From the NCBI RefSeq assembly GCF_001904725.1, contig NZ_MRCE01000010.1, positions 159,397-223,396 on the forward strand: 64,000 nucleotides of DNA, written 5' to 3'. The position numbers were made by a program, and so were the translations under genes. A model generated the notes under the pieces. The model did no database searches. It was given only the letters and a program-made list of their open reading frames with translations, and was not told the DNA's origin. This DNA is from Phormidium ambiguum IAM M-71 (GTDB lineage Bacteria; Cyanobacteriota; Cyanobacteriia; Cyanobacteriales; Aerosakkonemataceae). Below are positions 56,939 to 64,000 of the stretch, piece by piece. Numbering within the stretch: the stretch's first letter is position 1; each line of letters opens with the position of its first letter.

Positions 56939-57433
56939 ATGTCAACTTTAACAGTTTGGAAATTTAACACTGTTGATGGTGCAGATAATGCGTTAAATAA
57001 GCTACAAGAGTTACAAAAACAGCAAATAATTCAAGTTTTGGATGCTGCGATCGTTAGTTGGCCCCAAGGACGGAAACGCCCGAAAACCTACCAAGCGATG
57101 AACACCGTAGGAGTAGGCGCTTTAGGAGGAGCATTCTGGGGAATGCTGTTCGGTCTAATATTTTTTGTTCCTTTGTTGGGCATGGTAGTAGGTGCTACTG
57201 CTGGGGCAATTTCCGGTAAATTCACCGACTATGGTATTAATGATGATTTCATTAAAGATTTGCAAGGCAAAGTCACTGAAGGAACATCTGCTTTATTTTT
57301 GCTCACAGGTCAAGTCACATTAGACAAAGTTGAAGCTGCTTTTACACCTGAAGAAAAAGGTGAGTTGATTCAATCTAATTTATCAAGCGAGCAAGAAGCC
57401 AAACTGCGGGAAGACTTCGGCGCAGAAATTTAA
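56939..57433 (+). CDS. DUF1269 family membrane-associated protein
   Basis: This 164-residue protein has an N-terminal alpha/beta domain (LTVWKFNTVDGADNALNKL) and a Gly/Ala-rich two-helix hairpin at about 57-98 with glycine-zipper spacing (GVGALGGAFWGMLFG and GMVVGATAGAISG). A C-terminal alpha/beta part includes FLLTGQVTLDKVEAAF. That matches DUF1269, whose function is unknown. AGGAG lies 8 bases before the ATG. It may belong to the same stress or storage regulon as the DUF6325 and SHOCT genes downstream. Confidence 0.82.
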   Translation: MSTLTVWKFNTVDGADNALNKLQELQKQQIIQVLDAAIVSWPQGRKRPKTYQAMNTVGVGALGGAFWGMLFGLIFFVPLLGMVVGATAGAISGKFTDYGINDDFIKDLQGKVTEGTSALFLLTGQVTLDKVEAAFTPEEKGELIQSNLSSEQEAKLREDFGAEI

Positions 57434-57450
57434 AATCAAGTTTTTTCAAT

Positions 57451-57542
57451 TCTCTTGTGCTTGCGGTGGAAAACTCCAGTTTTGCACGCTAACAGGAATT
57501 CCGTAAAATTCGGCTCTACTATATCACCGCACGCACAAGAGA
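57451..57542. repeat. 92-bp element with an 18-bp inverted repeat
   Basis: TCTCTTGTGCTTGCGGTG (57451-57468) is matched by its complement at 57525-57542 with a single mismatch, around a 56-base loop. It lies 17 bases after the DUF1269 stop and could terminate that transcript, but the long loop and no T-run on the plus strand suggest a miniature mobile element or structured RNA. Confidence 0.65.
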
Positions 57543-57683
57543 GTTTAGGACAGAATATTACTTAGAGTTCATCAATCACAGAAAAGTTGCAGGTTATTTA
57601 TATCAACAGAACTGCTGTAACTTGCACATTAATTAAGCTGTTCCACAGGAATTTATTTAGTACATAAGAAATAAGAATGTAAC

Positions 57684-57772
57684 TTACGCAACTGTCACAA
57701 TCAGTTGGTTGGTGCGTGATGTTACAGTTTCATGACTGGGTGCTAATAATCTAGCAACGTCACGCACCCTAC
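57684..57772. repeat. 89-bp MITE-like element, copy 2
   Basis: This is homologous over its whole length to 2752-2840, with arms GGTGCGTGA and CGTCACGCACC. A 24-base direct repeat (AGGAANTTATTTAGTAC plus tail, 57647-57670 and 57777-57800, three mismatches) brackets it. Those repeats could mark the insertion or belong to an older tandem duplication. Confidence 0.75.
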
Positions 57773-57909
57773 AGCTAGGAAATTATTTAGTACGCAAGAA
57801 AAAGAAAACACTAAAAAAACTTGGGTGTAGCTAACAAGTTTGAAAAATTTTCTATTTCGGCTTCCCAAGGTTGAGAAATTCTTTGGCTTTAATTTAATAG
57901 CAAAAAATA
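57773..57909 (+). promoter_or_regulatory. Leader of the arginine/cyanophycin operon
   Basis: These 137 bases between the repeat element and the antiporter start are AT-rich and carry no ribosome site of the AGGAG type before the ATG at 57910. Any operon promoter must lie here or within the repeats just upstream. Confidence 0.3.
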
Positions 57910-59361
57910 ATGGCATCAACTACGGCGAATGATACGACATCCACTAAACAGACGCTTACAGTCTGGTCACTAACTGCACTTGTTGTTGGTTCTATGGTAG
58001 GCGCGGGCATCTTTACTTTGCCTGCTGCCTTTGGTCGCGCAACGGGAATACTCGGTGCGCTGCTGGCATGGGCGATCGCAGGTGTGGGTATGCTAATGTT
58101 AGCTTTCGTTTTCCAAACCTTAGCGCAACGCAAACCCGACCTGGATTCCGGGGTTTTTGCTTATGCTCAAGCTGGATTTGGCAATTATCTGGGTTTCCTA
58201 GCAGCACTAGCTTTTTGGGTGAGTAGCTGCATCGGAAATGTATCTTACTTTGTTCTCATTAAATCAACTTTAGGTGAGTTTTTTCCGATTTTTGGTGACG
58301 GAAACACAGTTCCCGCCGTCATCGTAGCATCGATTATCCTGTGGATTTTTCATTTCATGATCCTTCGCGGAATCAAGCAAGCAGCAGGATTAAACACCAT
58401 TGTTACTATTGCCAAAATTGTACCGATCCTAATTTTCGTTTTGATTTTGCTCTTTGCCTTCAAAGCAGATGTTTTTGCCGCTAATTTTTGGGGTGGACAA
58501 GGATACGAAGCAGAGTCACTTTTTAGTCAAGTACGTAGCACAATGCTGGTGACAGTGTTTGTGTTTATTGGGATTGAAGGTGCAAGCGTTTACTCTCGGT
58601 ATGCGGAGAAACGTTCTGATGTTGGTGTGGCCACAGTTTTGGGATTTCTCGGCGTTCTTTGTTTGCTGATCATGGTTACAGTTTTGCCTTTTGGTATTTT
58701 GCCCCGCGCAGAACTGGCGACTTTACGAAATCCATCGATGGCAGGTGCTTTAGAGTTTGTTGTGGGTCGTTGGGGGAATGTTTTTATCAGTATTGGCCTT
58801 TTGATTTCAGTTATGGGTGCTTATTTGGCATGGACGCTGTTTGCCTCGGAAGTTCCCTTTATGGCCGCAAAAAGTGACTTAATGCCAAGATTCTTGGCTA
58901 AGGAAAATGCTCAGAAGGTTCCTTCAGCATCACTTTGGTTGACCAATATTATTATTCAGACATTTTTGATTATTACCCTGTTTGCCCAAAATGCTTTTAC
59001 TTTGGCATTAGAACTAACGAGTTCTATGTCTCTGATTCCTTATTTGTTGGTAGCAGCTTTCGGGCTAAAACTAGCATTAAGTAGGGAAACTTATGAGGGT
59101 AATTCTCGTAAACGTAACAGGGATTTGGCGATCGCTTTAATCGCCACTCTCTATTCTATTTTGATGCTTTACGCAGGTGGCCTGGAAAAAGTTCTGCTAT
59201 CAGCATTGATCTTAGTACCCGGAACAATTTTATTCTTTATGGCTCGTCGTGAGCAAAACCGAAAAATATTTACTTTCGGTGAATGGTTCATTTTTTCTGT
59301 GACTGTGATTGCTGCTTTGTCGGCTTTCTTTGCGCTGGCAACGGGTCGCATTGCCATTTAA
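57910..59361 (+). CDS. ArcD-type arginine/ornithine or basic amino-acid antiporter
   Basis: This 483-residue APC-superfamily transporter has about 12-13 helices. Helix 1 carries [18 protein letters not shown] (residues 21-38), the unwound substrate-binding motif G-S-x-V-G-A-G-I-F of the basic amino acid/polyamine antiporter group. [19 protein letters not shown] near 217-235 is the second group signature. It probably exchanges arginine for ornithine or agmatine across the inner membrane. Arginine deiminase follows after 73 bases, which supports arginine as the substrate. Confidence 0.87.
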   Translation: MASTTANDTTSTKQTLTVWSLTALVVGSMVGAGIFTLPAAFGRATGILGALLAWAIAGVGMLMLAFVFQTLAQRKPDLDSGVFAYAQAGFGNYLGFLAALAFWVSSCIGNVSYFVLIKSTLGEFFPIFGDGNTVPAVIVASIILWIFHFMILRGIKQAAGLNTIVTIAKIVPILIFVLILLFAFKADVFAANFWGGQGYEAESLFSQVRSTMLVTVFVFIGIEGASVYSRYAEKRSDVGVATVLGFLGVLCLLIMVTVLPFGILPRAELATLRNPSMAGALEFVVGRWGNVFISIGLLISVMGAYLAWTLFASEVPFMAAKSDLMPRFLAKENAQKVPSASLWLTNIIIQTFLIITLFAQNAFTLALELTSSMSLIPYLLVAAFGLKLALSRETYEGNSRKRNRDLAIALIATLYSILMLYAGGLEKVLLSALILVPGTILFFMARREQNRKIFTFGEWFIFSVTVIAALSAFFALATGRIAI

Positions 59362-59434
59362 AATCGATACCCCCTTGGGGGAGCAGAGGAGCAGGGGGGC
59401 AGGGGAGAGTAAAATTCAAAATGAAGGAGCTATT
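59362..59434 (+). repeat. Short G-rich low-complexity spacer
   Basis: CCCCCTTGGGGG is followed by a run of GGGGAGCAG/GGGGGGCAGGGG units, a low-complexity purine tract of a type scattered in cyanobacterial genomes. It lies between the antiporter gene and the ribosome site (AAGGAG) of arginine deiminase. Confidence 0.6.
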
Positions 59435-60700
59435 ATGACTGTTGCTGCTAATAAAATTGCCACTTCTTTAGGCGTTCATTCAGAAGTAGGTAAACTGCGA
59501 AAAGTATTGGTTTGTTCGCCTGGATTGGCGCATTCTCGTTTGACTCCTAATAATTGCGATGATTTATTGTTTGATGATGTATTGTGGGTAGAAAACGCTA
59601 GGCGAGATCATGCGGATTTTGTTTTGAAGATGCGCGATCGCGGAATTGAGGTGATCGAAAAGCACGAAATGTTGACAGAAACCCTCGATATTCCCGAAGC
59701 AAAAAAATGGATTTTAGATCAACAAATTGTACCCAATGAAGTTGGTTTGGGACTCATTAATGAAGTGCGGTCTTTTTTGGAAGGTTTGAGTTCTCGACAA
59801 CTCGCTGAATATCTTATTGGTGGACTTGCTGCTTATGATATTCCTGAAGATTTTGGTAGTGAATGGCTCAGAATAGCGCAAGAATCTAGCGGTATTACTG
59901 GATATTTGCTCCCTCCCCTACCGAACACTTTATACACTCGTGATACTACTTGCTGGATTTATGGAGGTGTGACGCTAAATCCACTTTACTGGCCTGCTCG
60001 ACATGAAGAAACTGTTTTGACAACAGCGATTTATAAGTTTCATCCCAGTTTTACTCAGGCTGATTTTCCAATTTGGTGGGGCGATCCAGAAGTACATCAT
60101 GGCTCTGCTACTCTCGAAGGTGGCGATGTCATGCCTATTGGTAAAGGTACTGTGCTGATTGGGATGAGCGAACGAACTTCGCGTCAGGCAATCAGTCAGC
60201 TGGCAGTAGCCTTGTTTACTAAGGGGGGTGCAGAACGGGTGATTGTGGCTGGGATGCCAAAATTACGAGCAGCTATGCACTTGGATACTGTGTTTACTTT
60301 TTGCGATCGAGATTTAGTCAGCTTGTTTCCTGAAATTATGAACCAAGTGACAACTTTTTCGCTGCGACCTAGTGATAAAGCTCCCGGATATGAATTAACA
60401 AAAGAAGATGGCACTTTTGTCGAGGTAGTTGCTTCGGCGCTGGGTTTAAAGAAGTTGCGCGTCGTGGAAACTCAGGGAAATGCTTATGCCAAAGTGCGGC
60501 AACAGTGGGATAGTGGCAATAACTTTGTGTGTTTGGAACCTGGTGTGGTAGTTGCTTACGATCGCAATGTTTTAACTAACACTGCTCTACGTAAAGAAGG
60601 GATAGAAGTTGTCACTATTGTTGGTGCAGAACTCGGACGCGGACGAGGTGGCGGGCATTGTATGACTTGTCCAATTATTAGGGATGCTGTCGATTTTTAA
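59435..60700 (+). CDS. arcA: Arginine deiminase
   Basis: This 421-residue enzyme hydrolyses arginine to citrulline and ammonia. All active-site segments of the ArcA family are present: FTRDTTCW is here [12 protein letters not shown] with its Asp, [10 protein letters not shown] supplies Glu, AAMHLDTVF supplies the His and Asp pair, and Cys409 in GGGHCMTCP is the nucleophile. The start is ATG 59435 with AAGGAG 8 bases upstream. A longer frame reaching back into the antiporter gene is not used. The segments [20 protein letters not shown] and [17 protein letters not shown] look strongly proteobacterial. It lies between an antiporter and DUF6325/SHOCT genes and has no carbamoyltransferase or carbamate kinase beside it. 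Confidence 0.95.
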   Translation: MTVAANKIATSLGVHSEVGKLRKVLVCSPGLAHSRLTPNNCDDLLFDDVLWVENARRDHADFVLKMRDRGIEVIEKHEMLTETLDIPEAKKWILDQQIVPNEVGLGLINEVRSFLEGLSSRQLAEYLIGGLAAYDIPEDFGSEWLRIAQESSGITGYLLPPLPNTLYTRDTTCWIYGGVTLNPLYWPARHEETVLTTAIYKFHPSFTQADFPIWWGDPEVHHGSATLEGGDVMPIGKGTVLIGMSERTSRQAISQLAVALFTKGGAERVIVAGMPKLRAAMHLDTVFTFCDRDLVSLFPEIMNQVTTFSLRPSDKAPGYELTKEDGTFVEVVASALGLKKLRVVETQGNAYAKVRQQWDSGNNFVCLEPGVVVAYDRNVLTNTALRKEGIEVVTIVGAELGRGRGGGHCMTCPIIRDAVDF

Positions 60701-60704
60701 TTCG

Positions 60705-60727
60705 TAGGGTGGGCATTCCCCACCCTA
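60705..60727. terminator. GC-rich hairpin after arcA
   Basis: TAGGGTGGG, the loop CATTC and CCCACCCTA form a perfect 9-bp stem 5 bases past the arcA stop, followed by TAAAAAAG. It resembles a dispersed cyanobacterial hairpin repeat and may reduce readthrough into the downstream genes. On the plus strand there is no T-run, so termination would be partial. Confidence 0.55.
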
Positions 60728-60757
60728 TAAAAAAGATTCAAATTAGGAGAAATAATT

Positions 60758-61189
60758 ATGTCTTTAGGCCCGATCGAAATTCTGTGTATCAAATTCCCCA
60801 ACAATTTTGTCAAAGATGAAATTGCCGCAGCCTTGAGGTCTTTAGTCGAAAATAAAACTATTCGGATTATCGATATTATCTTCATCAAAAAGAGCGAGAA
60901 CGGTGAAGTTATCGTCAATGAAATGGATGAATTAGATGATGTTGATTACAGCATTTTCGATCCGATTATTGCCGATATTACTGGGCTGATATCGGAAGAG
61001 GATGTGCAAACGATCGCACAATCTTTAGATAATAACTCTTTCGCTGCCTTAATGTTATTTGAAAATATTTGGGCAACAGCATTTCGTGATGCAGTTGTTA
61101 ATGCTAATGGTCAACTTTTGCTTAATGAACGGATTCCGAGCCAAGTGATTGAAGAAGTTATGGCGGCTCAAGTTCCTGCAACAGCATAA
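60758..61189 (+). CDS. DUF6325 family protein
   Basis: This 143-residue acidic soluble protein has GPIEILCIKFPNN at the N-terminus, RIIDIIFIKKSENGEVIVNEMDEL near 45-68, GLISEEDVQTIAQSLDNNSFAALMLFENIWATAF in the middle and INERIP-type LLNERIPSQVIEEV at the end. This is the pattern of DUF6325, which is found paired with a SHOCT protein in several phyla. AGGAG lies 9 bases before the ATG. Function is unknown. It directly follows arginine deiminase, so a link to arginine or general stress metabolism is suggested. Confidence 0.8.
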   Translation: MSLGPIEILCIKFPNNFVKDEIAAALRSLVENKTIRIIDIIFIKKSENGEVIVNEMDELDDVDYSIFDPIIADITGLISEEDVQTIAQSLDNNSFAALMLFENIWATAFRDAVVNANGQLLLNERIPSQVIEEVMAAQVPATA

Positions 61190-61228
61190 TTCAAAGTTTA
61201 CCCATTTTGTATTTTTTAGGAGATTCAA

Positions 61229-61624
61229 ATGTTGAGAAGATCTTCTCGTCGATCGACTGCTCCTCGCAGTGGCCCAGGTTTGTTAAATACTATGGCAAGA
61301 ACAGCGGTAATTAGCGGTACGGCGACAGCAACAAATAGGGCGGTGAATAGTGCGATCGATCAAAAAGCGATCGCAGCACAACAAAAAGCCATTCAAGCCC
61401 AACAAGAACAAGCAGAAAAAGCACAAATGAAAGCTCAAATTGCCGAGCTTCAATCAGCACAAAATCAACCAGTAGCTCCTCCTCCTCCAGCAGCTACACC
61501 AGCCAATACGCCACCAGCACAAACCGATCTTTTAGCTCAACTAACACAATTAGCACAGTTAAAAGAAGGCGGTTTTCTGACTGAAGAAGAGTTTCAATTA
61601 GCTAAAGCAAAGTTGCTGAATTAA
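61229..61624 (+). CDS. SHOCT-domain protein
   Basis: This 131-residue protein has a basic N-terminus (RRSSRRSTAPRSG), a glutamine-rich coiled coil around 48-78 and a Pro/Ala-rich linker. It ends in a C-terminal SHOCT motif LAQLKEGGFLTEEEFQLAK, a short helix-turn-helix thought to mediate oligomerisation. It lies 39 bases from DUF6325 and 35 from cyanophycinase, with TAGGAG before its ATG. It usually travels with DUF6325, suggesting a joint complex. Confidence 0.85.
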   Translation: MLRRSSRRSTAPRSGPGLLNTMARTAVISGTATATNRAVNSAIDQKAIAAQQKAIQAQQEQAEKAQMKAQIAELQSAQNQPVAPPPPAATPANTPPAQTDLLAQLTQLAQLKEGGFLTEEEFQLAKAKLLN

Positions 61625-61659
61625 CTTAATTACTGACGAAATAATTGAGGAAACAGATT

Positions 61660-62469
61660 ATGAATACTGCGGCAAAACGTGGCCCTTTAGTAATTATTGG
61701 TGGCGCAGAAGATCGAGACGGTGACTGTATAGTTTTGCGAGAATTTGTTCGGTTGGCGGGTGGCTTAAAAGCTCATATTGCCGTTATGACTGCTGCCACT
61801 AGTTTGCCGAAAGAAGTCGGAGATGACTACATCCGTATTTTTAAAAGATTAGGTGCAGAATTAGTAGATTTAGTACATACTGAATGCCGCGATGATTCGC
61901 AAAGAGATGAAAATATTCACATAGTTGAACAAGCAACAGGCATATTTTTTACAGGGGGCGATCAGTCTCGCATTGTGGAATTTATTAGAGCTACACCATT
62001 AGACGATGCCATGCACAAACGACATGAAGAAGGAGTTGTAATTGGTGGTACTAGTGCTGGTGCAGCAATGATGCCTGATGAAATGATTGTCGGCGGATTA
62101 TCTGTTTCTAATCCTAGCGTTAATGCTGTTAGTATGGGGCCGGGAATGGGCTTTTTACCAGAAGTTGTAATTGACCAACATTTTGCTCAACGAGGTCGCC
62201 TTGGTCGTCTTTTAGCAGCATTAGTTCAACAACCAACTATGTTAGGTTTAGGTATTGATGAAGATACGGCAATTATTGTTAATGGGGATGAATTTCGCGT
62301 AGTTGGCAGGGGTGCAGTTACTGTTGTTGATGAATCAACTGCTACGCACAATAATTTAGCAGGTTTGTTGAAAGATGAAGCGATCGCTTTATGCGGAGTT
62401 AAGTTGCACATTCTACCTCACGGTTATCGCTTCAATCTGAAAACACATCAACCTTTGATTGAATCATGA
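61660..62469 (+). CDS. Cyanophycinase family serine peptidase
   Basis: This 269-residue enzyme of the CphB/PspE-like (S51) family cuts the reserve polymer cyanophycin (multi-L-arginyl-poly-L-aspartate) to beta-Asp-Arg dipeptides. Visible features are VIIGGAEDRDGD at the N-terminus, FFTGGDQSRIVEFI, the nucleophile Ser132 in GGTSAGAA and DQHFAQRGRLGRLL. The start is ATG 61660, with GAGGA upstream; a TTG at 61645 would add five residues but lies inside the ribosome site. With ArcA upstream, the operon could lead from cyanophycin arginine to citrulline and ammonia. Confidence 0.92.
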   Translation: MNTAAKRGPLVIIGGAEDRDGDCIVLREFVRLAGGLKAHIAVMTAATSLPKEVGDDYIRIFKRLGAELVDLVHTECRDDSQRDENIHIVEQATGIFFTGGDQSRIVEFIRATPLDDAMHKRHEEGVVIGGTSAGAAMMPDEMIVGGLSVSNPSVNAVSMGPGMGFLPEVVIDQHFAQRGRLGRLLAALVQQPTMLGLGIDEDTAIIVNGDEFRVVGRGAVTVVDESTATHNNLAGLLKDEAIALCGVKLHILPHGYRFNLKTHQPLIES

Positions 62470-62516
62470 TAATTTTGTCTGTTTACCTACTTTTTTCATT
62501 GAATTTTTAGTGAACA

Positions 62517-62888
62517 ATGAGTAAAAAAGACGAATTCGATGACTTTTTGCCAGAAAGGAAACCCGAAAATTACTCGATCGAAATTCCTGCTGAACAAAGA
62601 CCTTTTGAAAATAACAGAATTCCCTCTGGATATGAACCAATGGGAGAAATTGAACTTCGAGGTCGAGTTTTCAGTGGACTGGCTAGTGGGCGAGTACGTT
62701 GGTGGGTTTTAATTACAGGCTGGATTATTTTTGGCAGTTTTGCCTTAGTCATGATTTTTGTTGCGATTCAATCATCTTTGATAGTTGGTTTAATTTATTT
62801 AGCGATCGCAGCAATTCCAATCATCGTCCTTTTTAGAGGAACAATGGCTAAACTTTCTCGCCGTAATCGCAGAAATAGATATCGATAA
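62517..62888 (+). CDS. Hypothetical two-helix membrane protein
   Basis: This 123-residue protein is not recognised. It has a polar acidic N-terminal third (DEFDDFLPERKPENYS), two helices near 60-82 and 87-107 and a strongly basic C-terminus (KLSRRNRRNRYR), so both ends are probably cytoplasmic. It follows cyanophycinase by 47 bases in the same direction, but without a strong ribosome site. Confidence 0.6.
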   Translation: MSKKDEFDDFLPERKPENYSIEIPAEQRPFENNRIPSGYEPMGEIELRGRVFSGLASGRVRWWVLITGWIIFGSFALVMIFVAIQSSLIVGLIYLAIAAIPIIVLFRGTMAKLSRRNRRNRYR

Positions 62889-62950
62889 AGAAAGTTTAGT
62901 CAAAACATTTTTGCTCTAGCAATTTTGGCATCATCAATTCGGAGGTTAGT

Positions 62951-63388
62951 ATGAGTGTAAATTTGCCAAAAATAGTAGGAGGAGTTTTATCTGTTTCTGC
63001 GATCGTACTTAGTACGAATTTAGCAGTTACTCAGACCACACCAACAATTAGACAAATTACCCAAAATACCAATGTAAAAACTGTCGGTAAAGTAGATCCT
63101 AGCCAAGATATTGATGTGATAATTACAAATAACACATCAACTACTTTGGCTGCTGGATTTTCTGGGGGTTCCAAAGTCAAAATCGAGCCAAAAGATAAAA
63201 CAACTGTATCTTTTACTGATGTGCCAGTGAATTTATTTATTTATTCATTTGGTGAAAACGTAAATACCAAATACAACACAACAATTTCTGGGAATACTAT
63301 TACTGTAGAAGTAGTGGCGATCGATCGTACTACCGTCGGCGACAACTCTCTTAACGTTTATCGATCGGGTGCTGTTTATATCTACTAA
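62951..63388 (+). CDS. Hypothetical secreted protein
   Basis: This 145-residue protein has a signal peptide (MSVNLPKIVGGVLSVSAIVL, likely cleavage near residue 27-29). It is followed by a Thr/Asn-rich beta-sheet domain without cysteines. GGAGG lies 5 bases before the ATG. No family is recognised. It may be periplasmic or released. Confidence 0.65.
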   Translation: MSVNLPKIVGGVLSVSAIVLSTNLAVTQTTPTIRQITQNTNVKTVGKVDPSQDIDVIITNNTSTTLAAGFSGGSKVKIEPKDKTTVSFTDVPVNLFIYSFGENVNTKYNTTISGNTITVEVVAIDRTTVGDNSLNVYRSGAVYIY

Positions 63389-63459
63389 AACATTGAAAAT
63401 TTAAGCTTTACTGCCAAACTTTTTGCTTTTAACTTCCTAAATACGAGAGGAAATATTTA

Positions 63460-63963
63460 ATGGCAACTCAGCCTCCTGCGCCAGAACGTACAGTTCGAGA
63501 ACCATCATTTCTCGATGTATTTATTCCCATTTTGACGCTGATTATATCAATCAGTGGGGCAGTAACTTTGTTTGGGTTGGAAGCAATCAATGGTCCCGTT
63601 CAAGTCGCATTGTTGCTCAGTACAATGATTGCCGCTATTATTATCCTCAAAAACGGACATTCTTGGGATGAAATTGCCGCAGCAGGAGGCAGAGCAATTT
63701 CCTCAATTGTCAGCGCCATTTTTATTTTATTAGCCGTAGGTGCGCTGATTGGTACATGGAATATGTCTGGTACAATTCCATCCCTAGTTTATTACGGTAT
63801 TCAAATACTAGAACCAAGTTGGTTCTACATGGCAACAGCAGTAATATGTGCGATCGTTTCTGTAGCTATTGGCAGTTCTTGGACAACAGTGGGAACTATT
63901 GGCGTAGGATTAGTTGGTATAGCCTCTTTACTAGGTGTTTCTCCGCAGCAATTCTCAATTTGA
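63460..63963 (+). pseudogene. NhaC-type antiporter, truncated after the N-terminal third
   Basis: These 167 residues match the first part of NhaC-family Na+/H+ antiporters (usually about 450-480): FLDVFIPILTLIISIS, NGHSWDEIAAAGGRAI and IGSSWTTVGTIGVGLVGIASLLGVSP. The match ends near residue 163, just where the family continues with A-G-A-x-x-S-G-A-Y-F-G-D. A stop codon follows after a few unrelated codons. Shifting the frame by one base does not restore the motif, so an insertion or deletion is likelier than a simple frameshift. GAGAGGA before the ATG is intact, so a short product may still be made. Confidence 0.65.
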
Positions 63964-64000
63964 AAGAAAATCAAATAAAATTCTCTTATTTAAATAGAGA

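Noticed and set aside
59309..59434. Upstream extension of the arginine deiminase frame into the antiporter gene
   Set aside because: It crosses a low-complexity G-rich spacer. The AAGGAG site and family N-terminus favour ATG 59435.

Overview
The window looks like chromosome of a low-GC, probably filamentous cyanobacterium. The octamer GCGATCGC and its core CGATCG (HIP1) recur throughout. A cyanobacterial-type exosortase sits beside its own PEP-CTERM substrate, HpsJ-like and cyanophycinase genes are present, and sensor kinases have the stacked-PAS layout usual in this phylum. No rRNA, convincing tRNA, CRISPR array or intact transposase was found.

Region by region: (1) 1-5.2 kb holds the 5' part of a five-PAS sensor kinase and a GH74-type beta-propeller lipoprotein, separated by two repeat hairpins. 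(2) 5.5-18.2 kb is an exopolysaccharide locus. A Wzx-like flippase and two glycosyltransferases run on +. A six-gene minus-strand operon follows (GT2, Wzy-like polymerase, two GT4, pyruvyl transferase, GT2-like), then a divergent Wzc-type copolymerase/tyrosine kinase. (3) 18.3-21.5 kb is a compact protein-sorting module: HpsJ-like protein, exosortase-associated protein, cyanoexosortase and a PEP-CTERM protein with a hairpin-rich leader. (4) 22.1-32.7 kb carries a YdcF-type protein, a GMC oxidoreductase, more glycosyltransferases, a sugar-nucleotide epimerase, an ABC exporter and a TagA/WecG-type transferase. (5) 32.9-37.5 kb is an AT-rich, HIP1-poor stretch with a GT87-type transferase, a recent tandem duplication of a membrane acyltransferase and a hexapeptide-repeat acetyltransferase. 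(6) 37.5-43.0 kb holds a 1080-residue membrane protein fused to a glycosidase-like domain, then a UbiA-type phosphoribosyltransferase, a HAD phosphatase and an SMR-like small membrane protein. The last three resemble a polyprenyl-phosphate-pentose donor pathway. (7) 43.0-50.4 kb is a second minus-strand glycan operon: a polymerase-like protein, four GT4 enzymes and a PhyH-type oxygenase. (8) 51.1-57.4 kb has a transglutaminase-like protein, a four-PAS hybrid-type sensor kinase, two receiver proteins (one degenerate) and a DUF1269 protein. (9) 57.9-64.0 kb is a nitrogen-storage set: an ArcD-type antiporter, arginine deiminase, DUF6325 and SHOCT proteins, cyanophycinase, two small proteins and a truncated NhaC-like antiporter.

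Together regions 2-7 encode most of a Wzx/Wzy-type surface polysaccharide system with pyruvyl and acyl decoration and a possible second lipid-linked pentose branch. The exosortase module could tie a secreted protein to that matrix. The last region is a functionally separate operon linking arginine import or exchange, arginine deimination and cyanophycin breakdown. All functional calls come from recognising protein motifs by eye; no searches were run.
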